Source of the DNA: Croceimicrobium sp963977415 | GTDB lineage: Bacteria > Bacteroidota > Bacteroidia > Flavobacteriales > Schleiferiaceae | NCBI GenBank assembly: GCA_963977415.1 | Contig: CAXBOS010000007.1 | Location: 62,001-126,000, forward strand | Length of the DNA: 64,000 nt | Direction: 5' to 3' | Shown: piece by piece, positions 25,977 to 33,999 of the stretch | How the letters are laid out: every line of letters starts with the position of its first letter | How positions within the stretch are numbered: the first letter of the stretch is position 1 | Notes under the pieces: model-generated | What the model saw: the letters and a program-made list of their open reading frames with translations, nothing else | Told to the model about the DNA's origin: nothing | Database searches by the model: none | Position numbers and translations under genes: made by a program

Positions 25977-28391
25977 ATGAAAAAAACTATATGCTTAGCA
26001 GTAATAAGCCTGCTAAGCTTGGGCGCTTATGCTCAAAACCTTCTCGTTTATGATGCGGAAGAAGGACAACCCCTCGAAAGAGCCACTGTCTCTGTCGAAA
26101 CAGATTTATTAAATAGCTTAATTACAGACGATCAAGGCCTAGTTAATATTGATCCCTTGCGAGGTGAAAAGTCAATTCAGATATATTCCCTCGGCTACAT
26201 TCCTAAAAGTTTAAGCTACTCAGAATTAAAAGCTCTAAATTTTAAGATTGGATTAATCGCCGAAGTTTTAGCTCTCGATCAAGTAGTGGTTTCTGCTACG
26301 CGTTGGAGTCAATCTTCACGGGAATTGCCATTAAATATCAAGACCCTCAAAACCAAGGACATTTATTTTAATAATCCCCAAACCAGTGCCGACCTTTTAG
26401 GAAGCAGTGGCGAAGTTTTTATTCAGAAAAGCCAGCAAGGCGGCGGTAGTCCTATGATTAGAGGTTTCGCCACTAACCGCTTGCTAATTGCGGTAGACGG
26501 TATTCGGATGAATAATGCCATCTTCCGTTCAGGGAACTTACAGCAAGTAATTTCTTTAGATCCATTTGCTATTGAACGCACCGAAATCTATTTCGGTCCA
26601 GGATCGGTAATCTATGGCTCAGATGCGATAGGTGGGGTAATGAGTTTTAGCACCTTAAAACCACAGCTAAGCCAAGATACCAATACTTTGGTAAAAGGCT
26701 CTGCTTATAGTCGCTTCGCTTCTGCTAACCAAGAGCGCAGCCAGCATTTTGATTTAAATGTGGGTTGGCAAAAGTGGGCCTATCGCGCAAGTTTTAGCTA
26801 TTCTAATTATGGTGACTTACGCATGGGGTCGCAGGGTTCCGATGAATTACTACGACCTTGGTCCGTACAGCGGATTGATAGTATGGATCGCGTTGTGCGC
26901 AATACGGATCCCGAACTCCAATTAAACACGGGCTTCGAACAATTCAATACGCTTCAAAAATTATTCTTCAAGCCTAATGCTAACTGGGATTTCGAATATG
27001 CCTTGCACTATTCTACCACCAGCAATTACGATCGTTTAGACCGCTTAATTAGAACGAGAAATGATATGCCACGTGCAGCCGAATGGTATTATGGTCCGCA
27101 AGTTTGGCTAATGAATAAATTGGAAGTTAATTACCGTAAGAAAACATGGATGGCGGATAAGACTACCCTCCGCTTGGCCCAACAAAGTTTTGAGGAAAGC
27201 CGCAATGATCGCGATTTCCAAAGCACCGAGTTATTTCGCAAAACAGAAAATGTACAAGCCTATTCCTTAAATTTAGACATCCTTAAAAGACTGAGTCTCC
27301 GCCACAAAATTTTTTATGGCCTAGAGGCAGTTTATAATGATGTGCAATCGAGCGGTATTGTAGAAAATATTGCTACTGGCAATATTGCCAATGCTGCCAA
27401 TCGCTATCCCCAAGCCAATTGGCAATCTTATGCCGCCTATTTAAATCACGAATGGGAGTTGAATGAAAAATTCACTTCTCAGTTAGGCTTGCGCTACAAT
27501 CACTTTATAGTAAATAGCGATTTTAGTGACAATCTCGATTTCTATCCCCTAAACTTCCGCGAAAGCAGTTTAAGCACGGGTAATTTAACGGGAAGCCTAG
27601 GTTTTGTTTACCGCCCTTCCGAAGCTTGGAAATGGCGGCTTAATTTCGGTAGTGCTTTCCGTGCTCCAAATGTGGACGACATTGGAAAAGTCTTTGATTC
27701 TGGCGATGCCATAGTAGTGGTTCCTAATCCTAACCTAAAAGCGGAATATGCTTACAATGCCGAGTTCGGTTTAGCTACACTTCTGGGCGAAAGCCTAAAA
27801 CTTGATTTAAGTGCTTATTACACGTATTTAGATCAAGCCTTGTTGCGTCGTCCTGATCTTTTAAACGGTGTTGATAGCATTCTATACAACGGTGAATTAA
27901 GTCAAGTACAATCGGTGCAAAATGCTGCTAGTGCCAATGTTTATGGCTTGCAGCTAGGGCTGGATTGGCAGATTGATAATCATTTCGTTTTACGCAACTC
28001 CTTTAACTGGCAAAGAGGTGAGGAAGAGGATCAAGATGGCAATATAGGTCCATCGCGCCATGCCGCACCCTTGTTTGGTATTAGCCGTTTAAGCTTTGAA
28101 GATAAAGCTTTGCGTTTAGAGCTCAATTTACAATATAGTGGAGCAGTTAAAGCCGAAGATTTAAACTTTGAAGAACAAGGTAAAGCCTATATCTATCAAT
28201 TAGACGAAAACGGGGAAGTTTACTCACCTGGCTGGTACACCTTAAATTTTAAAAGCAGCTATCAGCTTAATGAAAGCTGGAGCATTAATGCTGGAGTTGA
28301 AAACATCACCGATCAGCGCTACCGCCCATACAGTAGTGGTTTGGTAGCCGCGGGGCGAAATTTCATCCTTGGCGTTCGAGCTCAGTTTTAA
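25977..28391 (+). CDS. TonB-dependent receptor, heme/siderophore-type plug
   Basis: An 804-residue outer-membrane receptor. Order: signal peptide ending AYAQ, a carboxypeptidase-like regulatory domain (about 20-90), a plug domain with SPMIRGFATNRLLIAVDGIRM and FGPGSVIYGSDAIGGVMSF (about 105-220), then the barrel, ending in GVENITDQRYRPYSSG and the terminal aromatic GVRAQF. The plug resembles heme/hemoglobin and other cofactor receptors rather than SusC. TonB would drive uptake of an iron-complex or similar substrate. It is cotranscribed with the unknown protein at 25405 and closes with the terminator at 28395. Confidence 0.92.
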   Translation: MKKTICLAVISLLSLGAYAQNLLVYDAEEGQPLERATVSVETDLLNSLITDDQGLVNIDPLRGEKSIQIYSLGYIPKSLSYSELKALNFKIGLIAEVLALDQVVVSATRWSQSSRELPLNIKTLKTKDIYFNNPQTSADLLGSSGEVFIQKSQQGGGSPMIRGFATNRLLIAVDGIRMNNAIFRSGNLQQVISLDPFAIERTEIYFGPGSVIYGSDAIGGVMSFSTLKPQLSQDTNTLVKGSAYSRFASANQERSQHFDLNVGWQKWAYRASFSYSNYGDLRMGSQGSDELLRPWSVQRIDSMDRVVRNTDPELQLNTGFEQFNTLQKLFFKPNANWDFEYALHYSTTSNYDRLDRLIRTRNDMPRAAEWYYGPQVWLMNKLEVNYRKKTWMADKTTLRLAQQSFEESRNDRDFQSTELFRKTENVQAYSLNLDILKRLSLRHKIFYGLEAVYNDVQSSGIVENIATGNIANAANRYPQANWQSYAAYLNHEWELNEKFTSQLGLRYNHFIVNSDFSDNLDFYPLNFRESSLSTGNLTGSLGFVYRPSEAWKWRLNFGSAFRAPNVDDIGKVFDSGDAIVVVPNPNLKAEYAYNAEFGLATLLGESLKLDLSAYYTYLDQALLRRPDLLNGVDSILYNGELSQVQSVQNAASANVYGLQLGLDWQIDNHFVLRNSFNWQRGEEEDQDGNIGPSRHAAPLFGISRLSFEDKALRLELNLQYSGAVKAEDLNFEEQGKAYIYQLDENGEVYSPGWYTLNFKSSYQLNESWSINAGVENITDQRYRPYSSGLVAAGRNFILGVRAQF

Positions 28392-28394
28392 AAG

Positions 28395-28423
28395 AAAAGG
28401 TCGGTTAATACCGACCTTTTTTC
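28395..28423 (+). terminator. Rho-independent terminator
   Basis: AAAAGGTCGG and CCGACCTTTT form a perfect 10-bp stem with a 6-nt loop and T-run. Confidence 0.92.
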
Positions 28424-28471
28424 TATTTTGCCAAATAAAAATAGCTGAATTTCTAAAGTAACATATATAAT

Positions 28472-29011
28472 ATGAATATAAATAAATTTTTAAAATACCC
28501 TATACTTTTAATAGCCTTATTACTTTTAAGCGCCGGCAATGAAGAAAACACTAATCCTAGTTCTTTAAAAATTACAGGAAATGGAAATAACCAATATTTA
28601 TTAAGTATTGAAGATGACCAAACCTCCAATTCGAGTAAAATTCTTACTGTTAATCAAAACGGAATAATTCATATCGGTAAATCACTTAAAAGAAGTGAAA
28701 AAGCCTCAGACGGCTACCTCCTTTACGTAAAAGATGGAATTCGGACAGAAAGAGTAAAAGTTGATATTGCAAATAAAGCAGGTTGGGCAGACTACGTATT
28801 TGAAAAGGACTATAATTTATTAAGCATTGAGGAACTGAAAGAATATATTCATAAAAACAAGCATCTCCCTGGCGTTCCATCTAGTTCTGAAGTAGTTGAG
28901 AATGGCTTAGAGCTGGCTGAATCAAACCGAATATTACTTGAAAAAATTGAGGAACTGAACCTCCATATTATCGCTTTAAATGATAGACTTTCAATACTTG
29001 AGGCAAATTGA
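28472..29011 (+). CDS. short protein with S74/tail-fiber chaperone-like C-terminus
   Basis: 179 residues. An N-terminal hydrophobic signal (ILLIALLLLSAG) precedes a short beta region. The C-terminal half matches the module that ends many Bacteroidota surface proteins: GWADYVFEKDYNLLSIEELKEYI, KHLPGVPSSSEVVENGLELAE, then a helical coiled coil (RILLEKIEELNLHIIALNDRLSILE). That module is related in use to phage tail-fiber intramolecular chaperones, but the long repeat body usually in front is missing here. The stop overlaps the start of the GH16 gene. The role is unknown. Confidence 0.75.
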   Translation: MNINKFLKYPILLIALLLLSAGNEENTNPSSLKITGNGNNQYLLSIEDDQTSNSSKILTVNQNGIIHIGKSLKRSEKASDGYLLYVKDGIRTERVKVDIANKAGWADYVFEKDYNLLSIEELKEYIHKNKHLPGVPSSSEVVENGLELAESNRILLEKIEELNLHIIALNDRLSILEAN

Positions 29012-30399
29012 ATAAATTTCTTTCAACCTTAATCACATGCATTATCTTGTTCAATGGCAAAAACGTTTTTGCTCAAACTGACTGCGGCTTAAAGACTGTT
29101 ATCATTTCAGAAGACAAGATGTTAGATTGGAGTTTGCCAGAAGTAATTGTTTTTCAAGATAGTTTTAATCTGGCATCCTTAGATCAAAATTTATGGGGGT
29201 TTGGCTTCCCATGGGGAAAAATGCTCAACGGTGAAGCTCTGGAAGGAATGGCCGAAGAAAACCTCGAAATAACTAATGGTGAGTTAATCATCAAAACTGA
29301 ATATCGCCCTCGAGAGTTTGACCGTTTCATCTTTAATGATCAGGGAGAGTTAACTGGTACAGAACCAGTTTTAAGAGAATATTCAAGTGCTGGAATATTT
29401 TCACGGATCGAATTTACTAAGGGTAAATTTGAAATGGATTACACCATTGAAGAAATAACGGCCCAATGGCCAGCTTTCTGGTTATTAGGAGATTGCCAGC
29501 AGGAAGTCGACATCTTCGAATACTTCTATGGAAAAAGCATTCTACATAACAATTGGACGAAGGAAATAACATACACCCTTCATCAAGATTATAATTGCAA
29601 TGATCCCGACAAATGTATGTTGGTGAAAACTAAATACTTGGACGATGGATTCTATAATGAACAAATTAAAAGCAAATTAAGCTGGGAAACTTCTCAATTA
29701 AGGTTCTATAACAACTCGGAAGAACCTGACTTTGTGCATTACAGATGGAGAGACTTTAGTTACAGAGCCATCGCCTATCCACAGAAAGGCGACGTACTTT
29801 ATCAGTCTAGTTTCTTTCCATTTGACAGACCAATGAGACTATTGATTGGTCAAGGCGTGCATAAAAATATTGAAACCAAAATTGTAGATAATCCCCGCTA
29901 CTTTAAGATCGATAATGTTACAGTATGGCAAAAGCTAGAGCCTTCTGGTAAATACCACTTAAACAAAAATTATCCTTATGATGAAACTTATGATGGAATT
30001 ATAACTGCTGCTGAAGTTTCAATTAGCGATCGATCACCCTTTACCTTTAAACCTTACTTGATCGTTCGTGTGATTGACCATACAACATTAAACCCCGGAT
30101 TTGACTCAGAAAACAACTTATTAGACATAAAAGTTGTTGAAGGAAATGAATTACGCTATCAACCGAAAAGTGAAGCCCTTAATCTAACACCTCATCAAAT
30201 AGAAAGGCTTGACTTTTATAACTTTCAAGGAGATTTATGCTACTCTATGCAGAATTTAAATCATCCCATCCATGAAAAAGACAATCTTGTAAAAAGCGCA
30301 TTAGCCGCAACAAATGAGTTAAACGGTCTATACATACTAAGAATTTCTTACTCGGATGGCTCCACTGATACTGAAAAGCTTGGTTTCTTTAGACAGTAA
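29008..30399 (+). CDS. secreted glycoside hydrolase family 16-like enzyme
   Basis: 463 residues with a signal peptide ending FAQ. The GH16 catalytic motif E-x-D-x-x-E is present as EVDIFE, with Glu166 the likely nucleophile and Glu171 the acid/base. GKFEMDYTIEEITAQWPAFWLLGD is the usual strand before it. GH16 enzymes cut beta-1,3 or beta-1,4 glucans and galactans (laminarin, agar, carrageenan); the substrate is not decided. The end, NGLYILRISYSDGSTDTEKLGFF, has the feel of a T9SS tail. The start is TTG at 29008, overlapping the previous stop (TTGA). The 3' end overlaps the convergent glycosyltransferase gene by 52 bases. Confidence 0.85.
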   Translation: MNKFLSTLITCIILFNGKNVFAQTDCGLKTVIISEDKMLDWSLPEVIVFQDSFNLASLDQNLWGFGFPWGKMLNGEALEGMAEENLEITNGELIIKTEYRPREFDRFIFNDQGELTGTEPVLREYSSAGIFSRIEFTKGKFEMDYTIEEITAQWPAFWLLGDCQQEVDIFEYFYGKSILHNNWTKEITYTLHQDYNCNDPDKCMLVKTKYLDDGFYNEQIKSKLSWETSQLRFYNNSEEPDFVHYRWRDFSYRAIAYPQKGDVLYQSSFFPFDRPMRLLIGQGVHKNIETKIVDNPRYFKIDNVTVWQKLEPSGKYHLNKNYPYDETYDGIITAAEVSISDRSPFTFKPYLIVRVIDHTTLNPGFDSENNLLDIKVVEGNELRYQPKSEALNLTPHQIERLDFYNFQGDLCYSMQNLNHPIHEKDNLVKSALAATNELNGLYILRISYSDGSTDTEKLGFFRQ

Positions 30400-31778
30400 A
30401 TATTGAAGCTTGCAAATTTATCAACCAGTTCAAAAGATCCATGGCCAGTCTCAGGAACATAATCCTTAGTTAAAACGTACATTGAGACATCAGGATCAAA
30501 GCCATGAAAAGAACGCAGATCTACTCTGCCATAACGCATCATATAAGCCTTAAGAGACCAATTAAAAATAAGCTGATCTGTAACGTAAACATTTTCTTGA
30601 AAGTATTCTTTCGAAGCATAACTATCAATGTCATCTAACAGAGTCTCATCTCTTTTAGCTTTACCCCAATTAAACAAAGTTAAAGCGACCAATAAAATAA
30701 ATAATGAAATGCTGATTAAATTTAGAATTTTATGATACGTCATTAATATTTTTTTCGCGGTTTTTTTCACCTGCGGTACAACCAAGAAGCTTAAACCTAT
30801 TGCATAAAATGGAAAGCTTGTAGCTAAATAAAATGGACGTTGAACATAGCTAATAATCAAAGGCATTGAACCCGAAAAAGCCACTAGGCCAAAATATAGA
30901 GGCCACTTATAGTCAATAATCTTTTCCTTTCGCGTTTTCAAAAATAGAATTAAGCCAATTAAAATAAGTGCAGGAATAAGCTGCATCAAAAGCTCCTTAA
31001 CAATCCAAAAACGCGAATCAACCGTTGGATTATTACTTAGCCTTTCAGCAGTTCGAACAAATAAGTATTGACTGAAAAAATCCTTGGCTTTTGGAATTTG
31101 AACCAGCGCAAAACCTAATAGAGTACTACTTATTATTGTCATTACCCCAATACCAAGTATTCTCTTTTCCTTAGAAATAACCGCATAATAGATAAAAGGA
31201 GTTGAAAGTAAAAAAACTCCTACTGGTCCCTTAATTAGAAAAGAAAGCATAATAAATATAGCTAGACCTAAAGACGCAATTAACGGTTGAACTTCAGAGC
31301 GAAAACTACGCAATACCCACCAATTCGTAAAGAGTAAAATTGGGACAAGCTGAACTTCCATCATATTATGTCTAAAAGTCCAGAAAACCGTCGAGATTGA
31401 AAACCAAATGACGATTACAAACCAATAATGATACTTCGCATCCTTTCCTAGGACCTCTTTGATATTTAACCATATTCCTAAAAACGACAAAAGGAGACAT
31501 GACAAAAGAAATATAGACTCAACCCAGAAGGAAGTTCCTAAAGCTTTAAAAAATAACGCCAGATTATATAGCCCAAGTGGCGGGTTTTCGTAAAACCCAT
31601 CTAGCCCAAAAAAGTCCGCTCCATAAATTGGCCTCCAAAACTCACCTATTCCTTCAGCCATATTTAAACTGACAGCCGCATACATCTGACCATCCATAAA
31701 CATGCCCCTCATAAATAGTGAAGGAACAACAAGGAGCAAGGCCAAGAGGGTACTTATGATATTTAAAGAGGGCTTCAT
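30348..31778 (-). CDS. membrane glycosyltransferase (GT-C/ArnT-like)
   Basis: 476 residues with about eleven transmembrane segments. The first loop after TM1 carries the acidic residue and pattern FMDGQMYAAVSLNMAEG and, further on, FYENPPLGLYN, as in dolichyl-phosphate-mannose or ArnT-type lipid-linked sugar transferases. It would move a sugar from a polyprenyl phosphate onto lipid A, protein or glycan outside the membrane. The ATG at 31778 (MKPSLN) was chosen over an upstream TTG at 31790, because a -7-like sequence (TATCTTG) covers that spot. The gene is AT-rich compared with its neighbours. Confidence 0.82.
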   Translation of the reverse strand: MKPSLNIISTLLALLLVVPSLFMRGMFMDGQMYAAVSLNMAEGIGEFWRPIYGADFFGLDGFYENPPLGLYNLALFFKALGTSFWVESIFLLSCLLLSFLGIWLNIKEVLGKDAKYHYWFVIVIWFSISTVFWTFRHNMMEVQLVPILLFTNWWVLRSFRSEVQPLIASLGLAIFIMLSFLIKGPVGVFLLSTPFIYYAVISKEKRILGIGVMTIISSTLLGFALVQIPKAKDFFSQYLFVRTAERLSNNPTVDSRFWIVKELLMQLIPALILIGLILFLKTRKEKIIDYKWPLYFGLVAFSGSMPLIISYVQRPFYLATSFPFYAIGLSFLVVPQVKKTAKKILMTYHKILNLISISLFILLVALTLFNWGKAKRDETLLDDIDSYASKEYFQENVYVTDQLIFNWSLKAYMMRYGRVDLRSFHGFDPDVSMYVLTKDYVPETGHGSFELVDKFASFNIYCLKKPSFSVSVEPSE

Positions 31779-31977
31779 AGATGGCCGCAAGATAACTTAT
31801 ATATTACCTTAATAAAATAGAACTAAATATGTAAGTTCTTAGTCTGGCAACGAGGAAGAGCGATTAAAAATTTATTTGCGATAAACTTTTAATAGAGCCT
31901 CTTTTTATTTCCTACCAACTAAAACTTTTTTAGAACTATTCTGTCAAATAAGAGCATTTTAGAAGATCAACTTGCAC

Positions 31978-31985
31978 TAATTTTG
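31978..31985 (+). promoter_or_regulatory. -7 box TAATTTTG directly before ctaA
   Basis: A TAnnTTTG match ends 4 bases before the ATG of ctaA. The CtaA start is fixed by homology, so a transcript from this box would be leaderless. The -33 is weak (TTTT at 31957). Confidence 0.4.
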
Positions 31986-31989
31986 CACT

Positions 31990-33024
31990 ATGAAAAAATG
32001 GCTAATTATCCTCAGTCGCATCGAAATTGCTCTCTTATTCTTGGTAATCATTGCTGGCAGTGTGGTGCGTATGACCGATTCTGGGATGGGCTGCCCCGAC
32101 TGGCCTAAGTGTTTTGGCCATTTAATTCCTCCCACGGAAAGAGCGCAACTAGATTGGCAACCCAATACGGAATTCCATAAAAATCAGATAATTATAGTTA
32201 ACGAGGCCCTTTACACTGCCGTAGATGCCTTTACTACTGGTGAGGTTTACAATGCAGAAAATTGGGCAAAATACACCAAGCACGATTATGCCATCTTCAA
32301 TCCAATGCACACTTGGATTGAATATATTAACCGTCTGCTAGGCGCTTTAGCAGGCTTGCCCATGTTGGCACTTTTCTTTATTAGTTTAAGTTTTGTACGC
32401 AAAGATTGGCGCTACTTTGCTTTGGCTGCCGCCGGACTTTTCATGCTTGGTTTTGAAGCTTGGTTAGGTAAGTTGGTGGTAGATGGTAATTTAATTCCGG
32501 GAAGCATCACCATTCATATGTTGGGTGCTTTAATTTTAGTAGCCATCATGCTTGTATTTAATGGCTTAGCCTCTAAAGAAGTGATTAAACCCGTTCTTCA
32601 TAGCAAGCGATTTCTTAGCCTAATGTTAATTGCCTTGGTATTTACGCTTTTGCAGATTACGCTAGGAACCCAAGTGCGCGAATTAGTAGATGGCTTGCAT
32701 CAAAGCGGCGTAGAACGCAGCGAATGGATGGGGCAAATGGATATTTTCTTCTACATCCATCGTAGTTTTTCGATTCTAATTTTGGCCTTAAACATCTACC
32801 TCTGGTGGACAAATCGCAAAGATAATATGGGCTATTGGCAGTGGAATTGGGTAATGACTCTTTTAGGATTGGAAGTTTTACTAGGAATAATTCTCGCTTA
32901 TTTCGACTTACCAAAATTTGCACAACCCTTGCATTTACTTTTAGCGGCTGTAATCTTTGCCTTTCAACTACAAGCGATAATTCATTTAGCTCTAAAAGGG
33001 CAATTAAGCCCGCTAAAGAGCTGA
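31990..33024 (+). CDS. ctaA: heme A synthase (COX15/CtaA family)
   Basis: 344 residues with eight hydrophobic segments. The N-terminal signature GSVVRMTDSGMGCPDWPKCFGHLIPPTE with the Cys pair is typical of the family, and four His residues in the helices (for example WIEYINRLLGAL, IHMLGAL, IHRSFSI, PLHLLLA regions) act as heme ligands. It converts heme O to heme A for cytochrome oxidase, so an aerobic respiratory chain with heme-A oxidase is expected. No ctaB or cox gene is visible nearby. Confidence 0.95.
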   Translation: MKKWLIILSRIEIALLFLVIIAGSVVRMTDSGMGCPDWPKCFGHLIPPTERAQLDWQPNTEFHKNQIIIVNEALYTAVDAFTTGEVYNAENWAKYTKHDYAIFNPMHTWIEYINRLLGALAGLPMLALFFISLSFVRKDWRYFALAAAGLFMLGFEAWLGKLVVDGNLIPGSITIHMLGALILVAIMLVFNGLASKEVIKPVLHSKRFLSLMLIALVFTLLQITLGTQVRELVDGLHQSGVERSEWMGQMDIFFYIHRSFSILILALNIYLWWTNRKDNMGYWQWNWVMTLLGLEVLLGIILAYFDLPKFAQPLHLLLAAVIFAFQLQAIIHLALKGQLSPLKS

Positions 33025-33029
33025 TTTTG

Positions 33030-33159
33030 AACTAAGTTCATAGTCTCAGATTTTCAATAAAAGGGACAGACTAGTCTGGAAGAAACAAATGCAGCGGGCT
33101 ACAACAGCAAAGTTTCCTAACGGATTTATGCTTTTATTGGAAAAAACTTCTAAGCCTCT
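33030..33159 (+). repeat. dispersed intergenic repeat, copy B
   Basis: 33046-33159 (114 bases) matches 19835-19950. It also contains a perfect 12-bp palindrome, CAGACTAGTCTG at 33067-33078, which copy A lacks. It lies downstream of ctaA and of the gldD operon, between convergent genes. Confidence 0.6.
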
Positions 33160-33208
33160 ATTTAAAGAAGTATGAAACCCCGCTTCACCTTGACCTCAGC
33201 TTATAGGC

Positions 33209-33439
33209 TTAATCAGTTTCGCTAGGACCCTGCTCTTCATAAAGAATATCCATAGCTTTAAAGCTATCGTTTAAATTCACCTGCAATTTAACTTGAGTAA
33301 AGCTGATACTTGCCCCAAATATGGAATTTAAATTTTCATTAGAAAGGTAGCAACGAATTCCTTCCGACTCTAAACGAGCCTTAATTACATAGGCTTCATT
33401 TACATTATCGAACTCGGCGATGCTAACTAATTCTGCCAT
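33209..33439 (-). CDS. DUF2007-family protein
   Basis: A 76-residue protein matching the DUF2007 (putative signal-transducing) family: VSIAEFDNVNEAYVIKARLESEGIRCYLSNENL and VKLQVNLNDSFKAMDIL. A small ferredoxin-like domain; the function is unknown. It overlaps gldD by 13 bases and is the last gene of the mutY-to-gld cluster. Confidence 0.85.
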   Translation of the reverse strand: MAELVSIAEFDNVNEAYVIKARLESEGIRCYLSNENLNSIFGASISFTQVKLQVNLNDSFKAMDILYEEQGPSETD

Positions 33440-33999
33440 TTTAAACTTTCCATTAGGTGCTGCATTTCCCCTAGCATAAACTCATTAACCGGCTGTAAGG
33501 AATCGGCATTAGGAGTAGCATAATAGTATAAAACTCCCCTTAAGAAATGATCCGTACTATCTGTTACGAAAAACTGCATGCTGGTAGCTGCATTGCCCTT
33601 TAACTGAAAGAGAATGCCGTAAACCTTATCCTCATCATTAAGGAAAAGTTTTTCTTCAATGCCATCGGCTTTTACCGTGTGCTCATAGGCAAGATTATGG
33701 CCCTCGGCGAGAAGCGTATCTAAATTAGACTCCGTAACCGCTTTGTAAGTTAACTGTAGTGTGGCTCTTAAGTTTGGATACTTTAAATCGTACCAACAGT
33801 TTTTCTTAGCTACTATTTTTGCTTGCTTGTTGTACTCAAAACTATAGTTACAAGGAATCGAAGAGCTTTGATATTCTTTAGCAGGCGTCGCAATTCTAAA
33901 ATAACCTTTTGGTTTAGGGCTATAATTGTTTTCACAAGAACTAAAAATCCCTAGCAAAATAGGGAACATGATAAAAATTCCTGTTTTAAATATCTTCAT
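33427..33999 (-). CDS. gldD: gliding motility lipoprotein GldD
   Basis: 190 residues; the signal peptide ends in a lipobox (FSSCEN). The GldD hallmark KPKGYFRIATPAKEY is followed by NCWYDLKYPNLRATLQLTYKAV. GldD is needed for gliding and for T9SS function in flavobacteria; its mechanism is not settled. It overlaps gldE by 14 bases, the conserved order gldE-gldD. Confidence 0.93.
   Translation of the reverse strand: MKIFKTGIFIMFPILLGIFSSCENNYSPKPKGYFRIATPAKEYQSSSIPCNYSFEYNKQAKIVAKKNCWYDLKYPNLRATLQLTYKAVTESNLDTLLAEGHNLAYEHTVKADGIEEKLFLNDEDKVYGILFQLKGNAATSMQFFVTDSTDHFLRGVLYYYATPNADSLQPVNEFMLGEMQHLMESLKWQN

Noticed and set aside
31779..31790. TTG start for the membrane glycosyltransferase
   Set aside because: A -7-like sequence covers this point and the ATG at 31778 gives a normal N-terminus.
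31801..31925. Possible third copy of the dispersed repeat (AGTCTGG and GAGCCTCT phrases)
   Set aside because: Only short fragments agree and their spacing differs; too weak to call by eye.
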